Part shown: positions 25,370 through 35,029 of the stretch, piece after piece
How positions within the stretch are numbered: the first letter of the stretch is position 1
Layout of the letters: each line of letters starts with the position of its first letter
Assembly (NCBI RefSeq): GCF_017876315.1
Contig: NZ_JAGINU010000001.1
Coordinates: 5,022,001-5,086,000 of the forward strand
DNA length: 64,000 nucleotides
DNA from: Pseudonocardia parietis
GTDB lineage: Bacteria; Actinomycetota; Actinomycetes; Mycobacteriales; Pseudonocardiaceae
Direction of reading: 5' to 3'
Program-made: the position numbers and the translations under genes
Notes under the pieces: generated by a model
What the model saw: only the letters and a program-made list of their open reading frames with translations
Databases searched by the model: none
Told to the model about the DNA's origin: nothing

Positions 25370-26896
25370 GTGCCGGCTGATGACGGGGACGGCTGGAAGC
25401 AGCCTCCCCCACCGCGCCCTCGTCACCGCAACGTCGTGTTGTTGCGGCTGTACGACGCTCCTGTGTTCCGCGACCCGCTGGCGTGGTGGACGGCAGTGTG
25501 GGCTGTGCTGACATTCGTTGCGATCCTGACAAGCCCTGCTCCACGCACCTCGAGCCTTCCACCGCTGGTGGACGCACTACTGGCTGCGCTGTTCTTCAGC
25601 CTGTTGCTGGGCATACTTCCCGCGTGGCTACGACTGCAACTGCGAAGGCTGCTCTGGAGCCGGCGCAACCGTCGTGTGTCAGCCGACGGAGCGCCCTCAG
25701 GCCCCGGCACGACCTCGGGAAACGACAGCACGGTCCGGTTGCCGGCCGTCGGGCCCCGTCCTGGGCCCGGTCCTGTCGCCCCTCCATCCGCGCCGCCGCC
25801 CGCCGGTGGGCCTTCGTGGCCGGGGAGGGGCGTTCCACCGCGAAGTAGCACCGATTCTCGAGACGCCCCATCCACTGCAGCGGCCGAAGACAGTGCGTCG
25901 CTCCCGAGTCGTGCGAATGCGCAAGCGGTCGACGGCGCGCCTGCTCCGCCTGCTCGTCCACCGGCGACCGACTCCGCACAGCCCGAGGGTGCTCGCCCGA
26001 CGTCGGTCAGAAAACCGACCACGATCAGTGAACCCACCACGCTCTCTGACGAGGCCGTCGCGTCGTCAGAGACGCTTCGGGAAGCCCGCGCGCTCCAGTA
26101 CCCCGTCGCCCGAGCAGTCCGGTTTCTGCAGTCCGCGCCGACCCCCCTGGACCAGTACCAGGCGCTGCTCGATGCGGCCGACGAGCTCTGCATCGTGGTC
26201 GGAGCGACCGGCGCCGCATGGTTGAACGCCACCGGTGCCGATCCGGACGCCATCGACGAGCTCGTCACCGCCTACGGTCGCGGAGTCACCCAAGGAAGTT
26301 GGGTGAGCGTCGCCCGAAAGGCGGCGAAGGCAGCGACGACGTCGGGCGACGCTCCGCACGCCCTCACAGCCTTCGCACGCAAGCCGACCAAATCCTGGCT
26401 CAACCAACTGGACGAACTCACCAAGGAGCGCAACAACGCCGCGCACGGGATGCGCCCGCGCAGTCAGGCTCAAGCGGCCGAGCGCCTCGACACGCTCCTT
26501 CCGAGCTTGGAGACGGCGCTCCGAGGCGCAAGCTACCTCGGCTCACTGCCGTGGATCCTCACCACGTCCAGCTCCTACCGGACTCACGATCGCACCTTCG
26601 ATGTGGCTGCCCGTCTCGTCATGGGCGACCACCCCGAGTTCGAGCCGTCCCGGTGGACGGTGACGCTTCCGCTGGAGAACGACCGCGTGTACCTCTTCCC
26701 CGATGGCGGAGAGCCCATCGACATGACGCCCTTCATCATCATCCGAAACTGCGAGGTGTGCCGGTCGCCCGAGCTCTTCCATTCCGACCGACGCCCTGGG
26801 ACCGGTGGCACGATCCTGAAGAACGCGGCAGGTCACGGTGGCCCGCTGACCGATCACACCCTCGATGAGGAGTTCCGCCGCCTCAACGGTGGCTGA
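25370..26896 (+). CDS. Membrane-anchored protein with HEPN-like C-terminal domain
   Basis: 508 residues, family not recognised. Two membrane helices (about residues 38-55 and 65-87) precede a Pro/Ser-rich linker (about 95-225) and a helical domain. That domain carries LNQLDELTKERNNAAHG, with Arg354-x4-His359, the RX4-6H signature of HEPN RNases and HEPN-like domains. The C-terminus has a lone CEVC and ends EEFRRLNGG. GC content is visibly lower than the neighbours. GTG 25370 is assumed. Its stop lies 3 bases from the convergent cobN stop. It could be a defence or stress effector; this is inferred from the motif only. Confidence 0.7.
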   Translation: MPADDGDGWKQPPPPRPRHRNVVLLRLYDAPVFRDPLAWWTAVWAVLTFVAILTSPAPRTSSLPPLVDALLAALFFSLLLGILPAWLRLQLRRLLWSRRNRRVSADGAPSGPGTTSGNDSTVRLPAVGPRPGPGPVAPPSAPPPAGGPSWPGRGVPPRSSTDSRDAPSTAAAEDSASLPSRANAQAVDGAPAPPARPPATDSAQPEGARPTSVRKPTTISEPTTLSDEAVASSETLREARALQYPVARAVRFLQSAPTPLDQYQALLDAADELCIVVGATGAAWLNATGADPDAIDELVTAYGRGVTQGSWVSVARKAAKAATTSGDAPHALTAFARKPTKSWLNQLDELTKERNNAAHGMRPRSQAQAAERLDTLLPSLETALRGASYLGSLPWILTTSSSYRTHDRTFDVAARLVMGDHPEFEPSRWTVTLPLENDRVYLFPDGGEPIDMTPFIIIRNCEVCRSPELFHSDRRPGTGGTILKNAAGHGGPLTDHTLDEEFRRLNGG

Positions 26897-26899
26897 CCG

Positions 26900-29800
26900 T
26901 CAGCTGCCCTCCTCCAGATCACCCTCGCTCTCCAGGTACGCCTGCCGCAGCGCGTCCAGGGTGGACTGCTCCGGGGACTCCCACAGCCCGCGGTCGACGG
27001 CCTCGAGGAGCCGCTCGGCCATCCCGTGCAGCGCCCACGGGTTGGAGTCGGTCAGGAACTTGCGGTTGTCCGGGTCGAGCACGTACTCGGCGGTCAGCGA
27101 CTCGTACTGCCAGTCGGCGATGACGCCGGTGGTGGCGTCCCAGCCGAACAGGTAGTCGACGGTCGCGGCCATCTCGAACGCGCCCTTGTAGCCGTGCCGG
27201 CGCATCGCCGCGATCCAGCGCGGGTTGACCACGCGGGCGCGGAACACCCGGGCGGTCTCCTCGTGCAGGCTGCGGGTGCGGACCGACTCGGGGCGGGTCG
27301 AGTCCCCGACGTACGCGGCCGGCGCGGAGCCGGTCAGCGCGCGCACCGTGGCGACCATGCCGCCGTGGTACTGGTAGTAGTCGTCGGAGTCGGCGATGTC
27401 GTGCTCGCGGGTGTCGATGTTCTTGGCTGCCACCGCGATCCGCCGGTAGGCGTTCTCCATGTCGTCCCGCGCGGGGACGCCGTCGAGGCCGCGGCCGTAG
27501 GCGTAGCCGCCCCAGGTGGAGTAGACCTCGGCGAGGTCGGAGTCGCCGCGCCAGTCGCGGGAGTCGACCAGCTGCAGCAGGCCCGCGCCGTAGGTTCCCG
27601 GCTTGGAGCCGAAGATCCTCGTCCGGGCGCGGCGGTCGTCGCCGTGGCGCTCCCGGTCGCTCTCCACATGCGCCCGCACGAAGTTCTGCTCCGGGGCCTC
27701 GTCGAGCTCCGCGACGAGCCGCACCGCGTCGTCGAGCAGGGCCAGGACGTGCGGGAACGCGTCCCGGAAGAACCCGGAGATGCGCACCGTGACGTCGACG
27801 CGGGGCCTGCCGAGCTCCTCGAGATCGATCACCTCGAGGTCGCGGACGCGCCGGCTCGCGTCGTCCCACACCGGGCGGACGCCGAGCAGCGCGAAGACCT
27901 CGGCGACGTCGTCACCGGAGGTGCGCATCGCGGACGTGCCCCACACCGACAGCCCGACCGAACGCGGGTAGTCGCCGTGGTCGGCCCGGTACCGCTCGAC
28001 CAGGGACTCGGCCATGGCCTGCCCGGTCTCCCAGGCGAGCTTGGACGGCACGGCCTTCGGATCGACCGAGTAGAAGTTGCGCCCGGTGGGCAGGACGTTG
28101 ACCAGCCCGCGCAACGGGGAGCCGGACGGGCCGGCCGGGATGAACCCGCCGTCGAGGGCGTGCAGCACCTGGTCGAGCTCGTGCGCGGTGGCGTCGAGCC
28201 GGGGCACGACCTCGTCGGCGGCGAAGCGGAGCACCGCCTCGACGGCCACCGGGTCGGCTCCGGGGAGCACCGCCGCGCCACCGCCGGTGCCGCCGGGGAC
28301 ATCCTCGGGGCCGGTGGAGGCGACGTCCAGGTGCTCGGCGATCACCGCGGGGGCTGCGTCGGCGTCCCAGCTCCGGGCCTCCATACCGGCGACCATCGCC
28401 CTGGCCACCTGCTCGACGGCGTCGGTGCGGGCCCCGGTCTCGGAGCCGTCCTCGACCAGCCCGAGCGCCTGGCGCAACCCGGGGACGGACTGCTCGCCGC
28501 CCCACATCTGCCGGGCCCGCAGTACGGCGAGCACCAGGTCGACGCGCTGCTCCCCCGACGGCGCCAGGGCCAGGACGTGCAGGCCGTCCCGGATCTGGAC
28601 GTCCTTGATCTCGCACAGCCAGCCGTCGACGTTCATGAGCATGTCGTCGAAGACCTCTTCGTCCGGGCGTTCCTCCAGACCCAGGTCGTGGTGCATCTTC
28701 GCCGCCGTCATCAGCGTCCAGATCTGCTGGCGGATGGCGGGCAGCTTGGCCGGGTCGAGCGCGGAGATGTTGGCGTGCTCGTCGAGCAGCTGCTCGAGGC
28801 GGGCGATGTCGCCGTAGCTCTCGGCGCGGGCCATCGGCGGGATGAGATGGTCGACGAGGGTGGCGTGCGCGCGCCGCTTGGCCTGGGTGCCCTCGCCCGG
28901 GTCGTTGACCAGGAACGGGTAGACCAGCGGCAGGTCGCCGAGCACCGCGTCGGTCCCGCAGGACGCCGACATCCCGAGGGTCTTGCCGGGCAGCCACTCC
29001 AGGTTGCCGTGCTTACCGATGTGCACGATCGCGTGCGCGCCGAACCCGCCCTCGGCCGCCGGTGCGGCCAGCCAGCGGTAGGCCGCCAGGTAGTGGTGCG
29101 ACGGCGGCAGGTCCGGGTCGTGGTAGATCGCGACCGGCTTCTCACCGAAGCCCCGCGGGGGCTGCACCATCAGCGTCACGTTCCCGGAGCGCAGCGCAGC
29201 GACGACGATGTCCCCGTCCGACACGTAGTGCTCGCCGGGCGCGGCGCCCCAGTGCCCCTCGACGCCGTCGCGGAAGTCCTGCGGCAGCGTCTCGAACCAG
29301 CGGCCGTAGGTCTGCGCCGAGATCCGGATCGGGTTGCCGGCGAGCTTCTCCTCCGACAGCCAGTCCGGGTCCTGCCCACCGGCCTCGATGAGCGCGTGCA
29401 TCAGCGCGTCGCCGTCACCGGTCTCGACGCCCGGAAAATCGCCGGTGTCGTAACCAGCGGCCGCCATCGTCCGCAGCAGCGCGATCGTCGACGCCGGGGT
29501 GTCGAGCCCGACCGCGTTGCCGATCCGGGCGTGCTTGGTCGGGTACGCCGACAGCATCAGCACGATCTTCTTGTCCGCGTTCGGGACCCGCCGCAGGTTC
29601 GCGTGGTTGACCGCGATCCCGGCGACCCGGGCGGCACGCTCGGCGTCCGGGACGTAGATCGACAGGCCGTCGTCGTCGGTCTCCTTGAACGAGAACGGGA
29701 CGGTGATCAGCCGGCCGTCGAACTCGGGGACGGCGACCTGGGTGGCGACGTCCAGCGGGGACAGCCCGTCGTCGTTGTCCTCCCAGCTCGCGCGGGAGGA

Positions 29801-30550
29801 GGTCAGGCACAGCCCCTGCAGGATGGGGACGTCGAGCGCGGCGAGCTCGGCGACGTCCCACTCCTCGTCCTCGCCGCCGGCCTGTGCGGACGCCGGCTTG
29901 GTACCGCCGGCGGCGAGCACGGTGACGACCAACGCGTCAGCCCGGCGCAGCGTCTCGAGCAGCTCGGCGGGTGCCTGGCGCAGCGACGCGCACCAGATCG
30001 GGAGCGGGCGCGCACCCTTCGCCTCGATCGCCTCGCAGAGCGCCTCGACGTAGCGGGTGTTCCCGGCCAGGTGCTGGGCGCGGTAGAAGAGCACCGCGAC
30101 GGCCGGGCCGTCGTGCTCGATCGCCGCCCGGTCCAGCACGCCCCACTCCGGCAGCTCGACCGGCGCCTCGAACCCCTCGCCGGTCAGCAGCACGGTGTCG
30201 GAGAGGAAGGCGTGCAGCTGACGCAGGTTGTCGGTACCGCCCTGCGCCAGGTAGGTGTGCGCCTCCGCGGCGATACCGGCGGAGGTGGTGGAGAGCTCCA
30301 TCATCTCGGCGTCGGGCGCCATCTCGCCGCCCAGACAGACCAGCGGGGTGGCCCGGGTCCGGAGCAGGTCGAGGCCGGCCTCGAGGTACCGGTACCCGCC
30401 GAGCACCCGGACGATCACGATGTCGGCCTCGTCGGCCATCGCGGCCAGCTCGTCGTGCAGCACCCGGTTCGGGTTGGCGAGCCGGTAGTCGGCGCCGCTC
30501 GCGCGGGCGGAGAGCAGGTCGGTGTCCGAGGTGGAGAGCAGCAGGATCAC
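26900..30550 (-). CDS. cobN: Aerobic cobaltochelatase subunit CobN
   Basis: 1216 residues, normal length for CobN, the large subunit that with CobS and CobT inserts Co2+ into hydrogenobyrinate a,c-diamide at the expense of ATP. Landmarks are VILLLSTSDTDLLSARASGADYRLANP at the start, HIGKHGNLEWLPGK in the middle, and DVAEVFALLGVRPVWDD...GRPRVDVTVRISGFFRDAFPH near the end. GTG 30550 has GGTGGGA 6 bases upstream. Expression should respond to cobalamin through the riboswitch upstream. cobS and cobT are not in this window. Confidence 0.95.
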   Translation of the reverse strand: MILLLSTSDTDLLSARASGADYRLANPNRVLHDELAAMADEADIVIVRVLGGYRYLEAGLDLLRTRATPLVCLGGEMAPDAEMMELSTTSAGIAAEAHTYLAQGGTDNLRQLHAFLSDTVLLTGEGFEAPVELPEWGVLDRAAIEHDGPAVAVLFYRAQHLAGNTRYVEALCEAIEAKGARPLPIWCASLRQAPAELLETLRRADALVVTVLAAGGTKPASAQAGGEDEEWDVAELAALDVPILQGLCLTSSRASWEDNDDGLSPLDVATQVAVPEFDGRLITVPFSFKETDDDGLSIYVPDAERAARVAGIAVNHANLRRVPNADKKIVLMLSAYPTKHARIGNAVGLDTPASTIALLRTMAAAGYDTGDFPGVETGDGDALMHALIEAGGQDPDWLSEEKLAGNPIRISAQTYGRWFETLPQDFRDGVEGHWGAAPGEHYVSDGDIVVAALRSGNVTLMVQPPRGFGEKPVAIYHDPDLPPSHHYLAAYRWLAAPAAEGGFGAHAIVHIGKHGNLEWLPGKTLGMSASCGTDAVLGDLPLVYPFLVNDPGEGTQAKRRAHATLVDHLIPPMARAESYGDIARLEQLLDEHANISALDPAKLPAIRQQIWTLMTAAKMHHDLGLEERPDEEVFDDMLMNVDGWLCEIKDVQIRDGLHVLALAPSGEQRVDLVLAVLRARQMWGGEQSVPGLRQALGLVEDGSETGARTDAVEQVARAMVAGMEARSWDADAAPAVIAEHLDVASTGPEDVPGGTGGGAAVLPGADPVAVEAVLRFAADEVVPRLDATAHELDQVLHALDGGFIPAGPSGSPLRGLVNVLPTGRNFYSVDPKAVPSKLAWETGQAMAESLVERYRADHGDYPRSVGLSVWGTSAMRTSGDDVAEVFALLGVRPVWDDASRRVRDLEVIDLEELGRPRVDVTVRISGFFRDAFPHVLALLDDAVRLVAELDEAPEQNFVRAHVESDRERHGDDRRARTRIFGSKPGTYGAGLLQLVDSRDWRGDSDLAEVYSTWGGYAYGRGLDGVPARDDMENAYRRIAVAAKNIDTREHDIADSDDYYQYHGGMVATVRALTGSAPAAYVGDSTRPESVRTRSLHEETARVFRARVVNPRWIAAMRRHGYKGAFEMAATVDYLFGWDATTGVIADWQYESLTAEYVLDPDNRKFLTDSNPWALHGMAERLLEAVDRGLWESPEQSTLDALRQAYLESEGDLEEGS

Positions 30551-30649
30551 GGGGTTCCCACCCGACGGAGTGCAGGCGGGGTGGGCATCGGAGCTGTGCG
30601 GGCGCGCGTCATCGGCGGACCTTCCTCGGGATCCTCGTCCCATGCGGAG

Positions 30650-30790
30650 GTGGAGCGGCGGGTGGTGGCAGTGTCTGGCTCTCCCCGGAGGGATCACAGT
30701 GGCGGGACCGCGCCGGACTCGCACCGGCTTCCTGCGTCCCCACCCGCCGTCTTCGGTTGTCCGGTCACCTTCCGCAAAGTGCCGGTCCCA
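30650..30790 (-). ncRNA. Cobalamin riboswitch upstream of cobN
   Basis: Read on the minus strand: GGTGACCGG, then GGAAGCCGGTGCGAGTCCGG, the B12 box CCGCCACTGTGA and the conserved GAGAGCCAGACACTGCC, in the correct order and spacing of the AdoCbl riboswitch. It lies about 100 bases before cobN (start 30550). It should lower cobN expression when cobalamin is plentiful. The 30551-30865 gap holds no gene. Boundaries are approximate. Confidence 0.93.
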
Positions 30791-30865
30791 CGTCAAGGTA
30801 CGCCGCGCCTCCGGTGGTGAGCGGCACGTGCGGCACGCCGAGGCACCGGGACGCACGTGCCGCGC

Positions 30866-32197
30866 CTACACCGGGAGCCGATCCCGGCCGGTCTCACGCA
30901 GTGTCAGCACGGTGACCGCACCGACCAGCGCGACGCCGAGCACCCAGTACGCGGGTGCCATCGGGTTTCCGGTGCTCTGCACGAGCTGCGCGGCCACGTA
31001 GGGGGCCGTCCCACCGGCGAGGATCGTCCCGATATTGAATCCCAGGGCAACCCCGGTGTAGCGGATCCGGCGCGGGAAGAGCTCGGTGAACTGAGGGAAG
31101 GCAGGGACCTGCGCGAGCCCGTTCACTGCCATGTAGACCACGTAGACCAGCGTGACCACGACGATGCTCGACGTGGCACCGAGCAGCGCGAACGCCGGCC
31201 AGGCGATCACCAGGTAGAGCGCGTACGCAGTCAGCAGCACCGGTTTGCGCCCGAACCGGTCGGTGAGCATCCCCGCCAGCGGGTAGGTGGCACACGCCAG
31301 TGCGATACCGATCGCCGAGGCCCAGTAGATCGACTGGGCCTCGAAGCCCTCGGTCTGGATGAGGTAGGTGCTGAAATAGGTCAGTCCCACGTAGCCGGTG
31401 CCGTTCATCGCGATCGCGATTCCGACGACCCGCAGCACCGCACCCGGCCGTTCCCGGATCACGCTCAGCAGCGGACTGCGGACGACCTCGTTCCGCTCGG
31501 CCATGGCCTCGAAGTCGGCTGTGTCCTCGAGCTTCACCCGGACCCAGAGGCAGATCAGAGCGAGTGGGACCGCGATTAGGAACGGGATCCGCCAGCCCCA
31601 GGCGGACATCTTCTCCGGCGTCGTCAACGCCGTGACCACCCCCACCACAGCTGCGGCCACGGAGAAGCCGAGCGTGGATCCGATCGGGGTGAGGGACCCG
31701 TAGAGACCGCGCTTACCGGGCGGCGCCGACTCGGCGACGTAGGTCGCTGCGCCACCGATCTCGCCACCGGCGGAGAAACCCTGTGCGAGTCGAACCAGCA
31801 CCAGCAGCACCGGGGCGAGGACTCCCGCGGTCGCGAAGTCCGGCAGCATCCCGAGGATCCCGGAGAAGGCGCCCATGGTCACGACGGTGACCACCAGCGC
31901 GTGCTTACGGCCACGCCGGTCACCGAGCCGGCCGAAGAACCACCCGCCGATCGGTCGCATGACGTACGCGGACCCGAACACGGCGAGGGTGAGCAGGATC
32001 GAGACGCCCGGCTGATCGCTGGGGAAGAACAGCGGTCCGAGCGTGACCGCGAGAAAGGCGTAGACGCTGAAGTCGTAGTACTCGATCAGCGTGCCGACCC
32101 CGCCGGCCAGCGCGGCACGGCGGGCGGACGGTGGTGATGCGGATGCGGGATGGGCACCGGGGCCGGCGCCATCCGGCGGAGACGTCGTCTCGGACAC
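30866..32197 (-). CDS. MFS transporter, metabolite:H+ symporter (MHS) type
   Basis: 443-residue carrier with 12 membrane segments. GTLIEYYDFSVYAFLAVTLGPLFF and ARLGDRRGRKHAL-like motif A (FGRLGDRRGRKHAL) are typical of the MHS family (ProP, KgtP, ShiA), which imports dicarboxylates, betaines or shikimate with protons. It is the last gene of the IclR-linked cluster, 42 bases after the small aconitase-like subunit, and so is probably the uptake system for that pathway's dicarboxylic or tricarboxylic acid. Confidence 0.88.
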   Translation of the reverse strand: MSETTSPPDGAGPGAHPASASPPSARRAALAGGVGTLIEYYDFSVYAFLAVTLGPLFFPSDQPGVSILLTLAVFGSAYVMRPIGGWFFGRLGDRRGRKHALVVTVVTMGAFSGILGMLPDFATAGVLAPVLLVLVRLAQGFSAGGEIGGAATYVAESAPPGKRGLYGSLTPIGSTLGFSVAAAVVGVVTALTTPEKMSAWGWRIPFLIAVPLALICLWVRVKLEDTADFEAMAERNEVVRSPLLSVIRERPGAVLRVVGIAIAMNGTGYVGLTYFSTYLIQTEGFEAQSIYWASAIGIALACATYPLAGMLTDRFGRKPVLLTAYALYLVIAWPAFALLGATSSIVVVTLVYVVYMAVNGLAQVPAFPQFTELFPRRIRYTGVALGFNIGTILAGGTAPYVAAQLVQSTGNPMAPAYWVLGVALVGAVTVLTLRETGRDRLPV

Positions 32198-32239
32198 GAT
32201 GAAGCTCCTGATCGTCGCTGATCTCGGGGGGAAATGGGG

Positions 32240-32770
32240 TCAGGTACGAGCGTGCTCGGCGAGCAGCAGCTTCAGCGAGCCACCGGCCTCGATCACCCGG
32301 GCCACCCGTGCGCTCGGCGGGGTGCCACACAGCACGTCGCTGGTATCGAGGGTCACGACTGCGGTCCGCCAGTCGACCGACACGCCTGCCTCGATCCGGA
32401 CGGCACCGGAGATGCCGGGCACGGTGAGCAAGGGCATCCCGTTGTAGGTCTCGCCCCGCCAGAACCCGGGCGAGAAGGAGTCGGCGAGTACCGCGGCGAT
32501 GCCGAGATCTCTCAGGGCCACCATCGGCGGGTAGTGCGGGTGGCCGTACCCGAAGTTCCGGCCACCGACGATCACGTCCCCCGGCCGTACCCGTTCGGCG
32601 AAGGTCGGGTCGTAGGCCTGCATGACCTTGCTACGCAAGAACTCGGCGTCGTAGGACTTGATGTTCTCGACACCGATCACCAGATCGATGTCGAAGTCGT
32701 CGCCGAAGACCCACGCCACCCGTCCGGTGATCACGTCCGGTGGAGGCGGGTAGTCCCGCGCGGCGCTCAC
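32240..32770 (-). CDS. Aconitase-family hydratase, small subunit (LeuD-like)
   Basis: 176 residues forming the swivelling domain of an isopropylmalate-isomerase-type hydratase: GRVAWVFGDDFDIDLVIG, GDVIVGGRNFGYGHPHYPPMVALRDLGIAAVLADSFSPGFWRG. Here FGYGHPHYP replaces the usual FGCGSSREH loop, so the substrate differs from isopropylmalate. ATG overlaps the large-subunit stop (32767-32770). It works as a heterodimer with the upstream gene product. Confidence 0.88.
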   Translation of the reverse strand: MSAARDYPPPPDVITGRVAWVFGDDFDIDLVIGVENIKSYDAEFLRSKVMQAYDPTFAERVRPGDVIVGGRNFGYGHPHYPPMVALRDLGIAAVLADSFSPGFWRGETYNGMPLLTVPGISGAVRIEAGVSVDWRTAVVTLDTSDVLCGTPPSARVARVIEAGGSLKLLLAEHART

Positions 32771-34041
32771 CGGCCCGTCACCTCCCGGGCGGCGGTGATG
32801 GTGCCCGCCAGCGCGCTCGCCGCCACGGTGGACGCCGAGCCCATGTAGATGTTGGCGCCGGTGCTCCCCATCCGGCCGGAGATGTTCAGGACACCGGTGG
32901 AGATGCAGTTCTCATCGGGTTGCAACGGCTTCTGGTAGCCGAAGCAGAAGTCGCAGCTCGACCGGGCGATCTGTGCGCCCGCCGAACGCAGCACGTCCAG
33001 CAGCCCCTCGTCCTCGGCCTGGCGGTGCACCGCGTCCGACGTCGGGACGACGTTGAGCTCGACCCCGGGTGCGACGGTCCGTCCGTCGAGCACCGCGGCA
33101 GCCGCGCGGATGTCCTCGATGCGGCCGGAGGCACAGGAACCGATGAACGCTTTCGTCACGGCCGTGCCGTCGAGGTCGGAGGCGTCGCGGGTGTTCGCCG
33201 AGCGCGCCGATCCCGGCAGGACCACCTGCGGAACGATCGTGGCCAGGTCGTAGTGATGGACGGCCCGGTACTCGGCGTCGGCGTCCGGCGACTGCGGGAC
33301 GAAGTCGGTACCACCGGCCCGCCGTGCATGCTCCAGGGACGCCGCATCCGGCTCGAACACCGCCGAGACCGCGCCGGTGAACATCGCCATTCCACAGAGT
33401 CCTTGCCGGTGGTCGATCGACATCGACCGCGCGCCGGGGCCACCGAACTCCATCACCTGATGAGCGCATCCGTCGGCACCGTGATCGCCGATGATGCGGT
33501 GCACCAGGTCCCGGCTGTCGACGCCGGGCCTGAACTCCCCGGTCAGCTCGAAGCGGGTCGTGGCCGGGACGTCCAGGAAGATCCGGCCGGAGACCCACGC
33601 CTCCAACAGGTCCCGACGTACTCCCCAGCCCAGCGCGCCGAACGCGCCCGCACCCGAGATGTGCCCGTCGAAGTGGATGAGGAAGTTCCCGGGCTGGGCG
33701 TAGCCCAGCTCCGCCATCACCTGGTGCCCGATCCCACGGGCCTCGTGCAGCGCGATCCCGTAGTACTCGCACCAGTCGCGGGTGACCTGGTGCACCTCCT
33801 GCTCACGGGCGTCACCACGGGTCAGCATGTGGTCGATGAACACGACGTAGCGTTCCGGCTCGGCGAGCTCACGGATTCCGAAGTCGTCGTGCATCTGCCG
33901 GAACATGACATCGGTGTAGCCGGGAAAGTCGTAGGCGATCATGTAGTCCGGCCGGATCGGGAGGTTGTCCCCCGCCCGTACCGACGGCACGCCCGCTGCC
34001 CGGGCGAGGATCTTCTCGGTGATCGTCGAGCCCACCGTCAC
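32767..34041 (-). CDS. Aconitase-family hydratase, large subunit (LeuC-like)
   Basis: 424 residues. Cys303 (GSCASGRIED), Cys363 and Cys366 (CDFCFGYQKP) are the three [4Fe-4S] ligands of the aconitase superfamily; IGDHGADGCAHQVMEFGG and RMGSTGANIYMGSASTVAASALAG are further landmarks. Active-site text diverges from LeuC, suggesting another hydroxy-dicarboxylate, for example of the dimethylmaleate/citraconate hydratase type. GTG 34041 overlaps the stop of the lyase gene (34038), giving coupled translation through three genes. Confidence 0.88.
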   Translation of the reverse strand: MTVGSTITEKILARAAGVPSVRAGDNLPIRPDYMIAYDFPGYTDVMFRQMHDDFGIRELAEPERYVVFIDHMLTRGDAREQEVHQVTRDWCEYYGIALHEARGIGHQVMAELGYAQPGNFLIHFDGHISGAGAFGALGWGVRRDLLEAWVSGRIFLDVPATTRFELTGEFRPGVDSRDLVHRIIGDHGADGCAHQVMEFGGPGARSMSIDHRQGLCGMAMFTGAVSAVFEPDAASLEHARRAGGTDFVPQSPDADAEYRAVHHYDLATIVPQVVLPGSARSANTRDASDLDGTAVTKAFIGSCASGRIEDIRAAAAVLDGRTVAPGVELNVVPTSDAVHRQAEDEGLLDVLRSAGAQIARSSCDFCFGYQKPLQPDENCISTGVLNISGRMGSTGANIYMGSASTVAASALAGTITAAREVTGR

Positions 34042-34892
34042 ACCACCGCCGTGGGCAGGTACGCGTGCTGCTGGCGCTCGATCTCGGCCATGCCGATCAG
34101 CTCCACGAAGTCGTGGTGTCCCAGGCCGTCCTCGCTGACCGACGCGGGCGGCTCGCCCGCCGCCAAGCGGCCCAGGCAGTGCTGCGCCGCACCGGCTACG
34201 GCCATGAGCACCTGGGTCGGCAGCAGTGCCAGTCGCACACCGATCTGCTCCATGACCTCCGACGTGAACTCGCGCTCGGTCCACGCCGACGCGGTCAGGG
34301 TCGCTGTCAGCGGCACACCGGCGACCTCTCGGCACCGGGCCCACTCCTCGACCGTGGTGAAGGTCTTCGTGACCGGCATGATCATGTCGGCCCCTGCCCG
34401 CACGTATGCCTCGGCGCGACGCAGAGCCTCGTCACCCTTCGCGTCGGTGCGCGCGATGACGATCATGTCGCCGGCCGCGTCCTTCACCGCCCGGACCTTG
34501 CCCTCGGCCTCGGCGAGGTCGACGAGGTCGACCTCGGCCCCCGGGATCAACGGGCAGCGCTTCGGGGAGCGTTGGTCCTCCATGAAGACCGCGGCCACCC
34601 CGGCATCGGCGAACCGGCGGGCGGTCCGGCCGGCGTTGACGGCGTTGCCGTACCCGGTGTCGATGTCGGCGATGACCGGCAGCGTGCTGGCCTCCCGGAC
34701 CGTGCGGACCGCCTGCAGGTTCTCCGACATCGTGTACAGCTCAGCGTCCGGGTAGCCGAGCGCCGCCGAGATCGCGAAGCCGGACGCGCACAGCGCGGGG
34801 AACCCGGCCTGCTCGGCCAGCCGTGCGGTCAGCCCGTCCCAGACGCCGGGGGCCCGGACCACGCCCGTGGAGATCATCTCGCGCAGTTCCAC
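34038..34892 (-). CDS. Isocitrate lyase/PEP mutase family lyase
   Basis: 284-residue TIM-barrel enzyme. ADIDTGYGN (Asp76, Asp78) and FMEDQ (Glu105, Asp106) hold Mg2+. PKRCPLIPG contains the family Cys113, but the usual KRCGH Gly-His is Pro-Leu here. Relatives cleave 2-methylisocitrate or 2,3-dimethylmalate, or decarboxylate oxaloacetate. With the downstream hydratase pair, a hydrate-then-cleave route for a branched dicarboxylate is likely. GTG 34892 is preferred (AGAGAGG 8 bases upstream) over GTG 34901. Confidence 0.87.
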   Translation of the reverse strand: MELREMISTGVVRAPGVWDGLTARLAEQAGFPALCASGFAISAALGYPDAELYTMSENLQAVRTVREASTLPVIADIDTGYGNAVNAGRTARRFADAGVAAVFMEDQRSPKRCPLIPGAEVDLVDLAEAEGKVRAVKDAAGDMIVIARTDAKGDEALRRAEAYVRAGADMIMPVTKTFTTVEEWARCREVAGVPLTATLTASAWTEREFTSEVMEQIGVRLALLPTQVLMAVAGAAQHCLGRLAAGEPPASVSEDGLGHHDFVELIGMAEIERQQHAYLPTAVV

Positions 34893-34913
34893 ACTGTCCA
34901 CCTCTCTGTGCGT

Positions 34914-34930
34914 GTATCGTGATGCGATAC
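34914..34930. promoter_or_regulatory. Palindromic operator, probable IclR-family site
   Basis: GTATCG, five bases (TGATG), CGATAC: perfect 6-bp arms between the divergent lyase (start 34892) and IclR regulator (start 35030) genes. IclR proteins bind such short palindromes, so control of the lyase-hydratase-transporter cluster by the neighbouring regulator is likely. Confidence 0.65.
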
Positions 34931-35029
34931 GCGTTCCGAAAATGTGGCTGAGCGACCCGCCATGTGTCAAGACGTCGGTGCGCGCCGGTCACTAACCTGG
35001 TCCGGAACGACACGACGAGTGAGGTGACA

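Noticed and set aside
27026..30820. A 1264-codon open frame on the plus strand
   Set aside because: It lies opposite cobN and is the usual antisense shadow of a GC-rich gene; its translation is Arg/Gly/Val-rich without family motifs.
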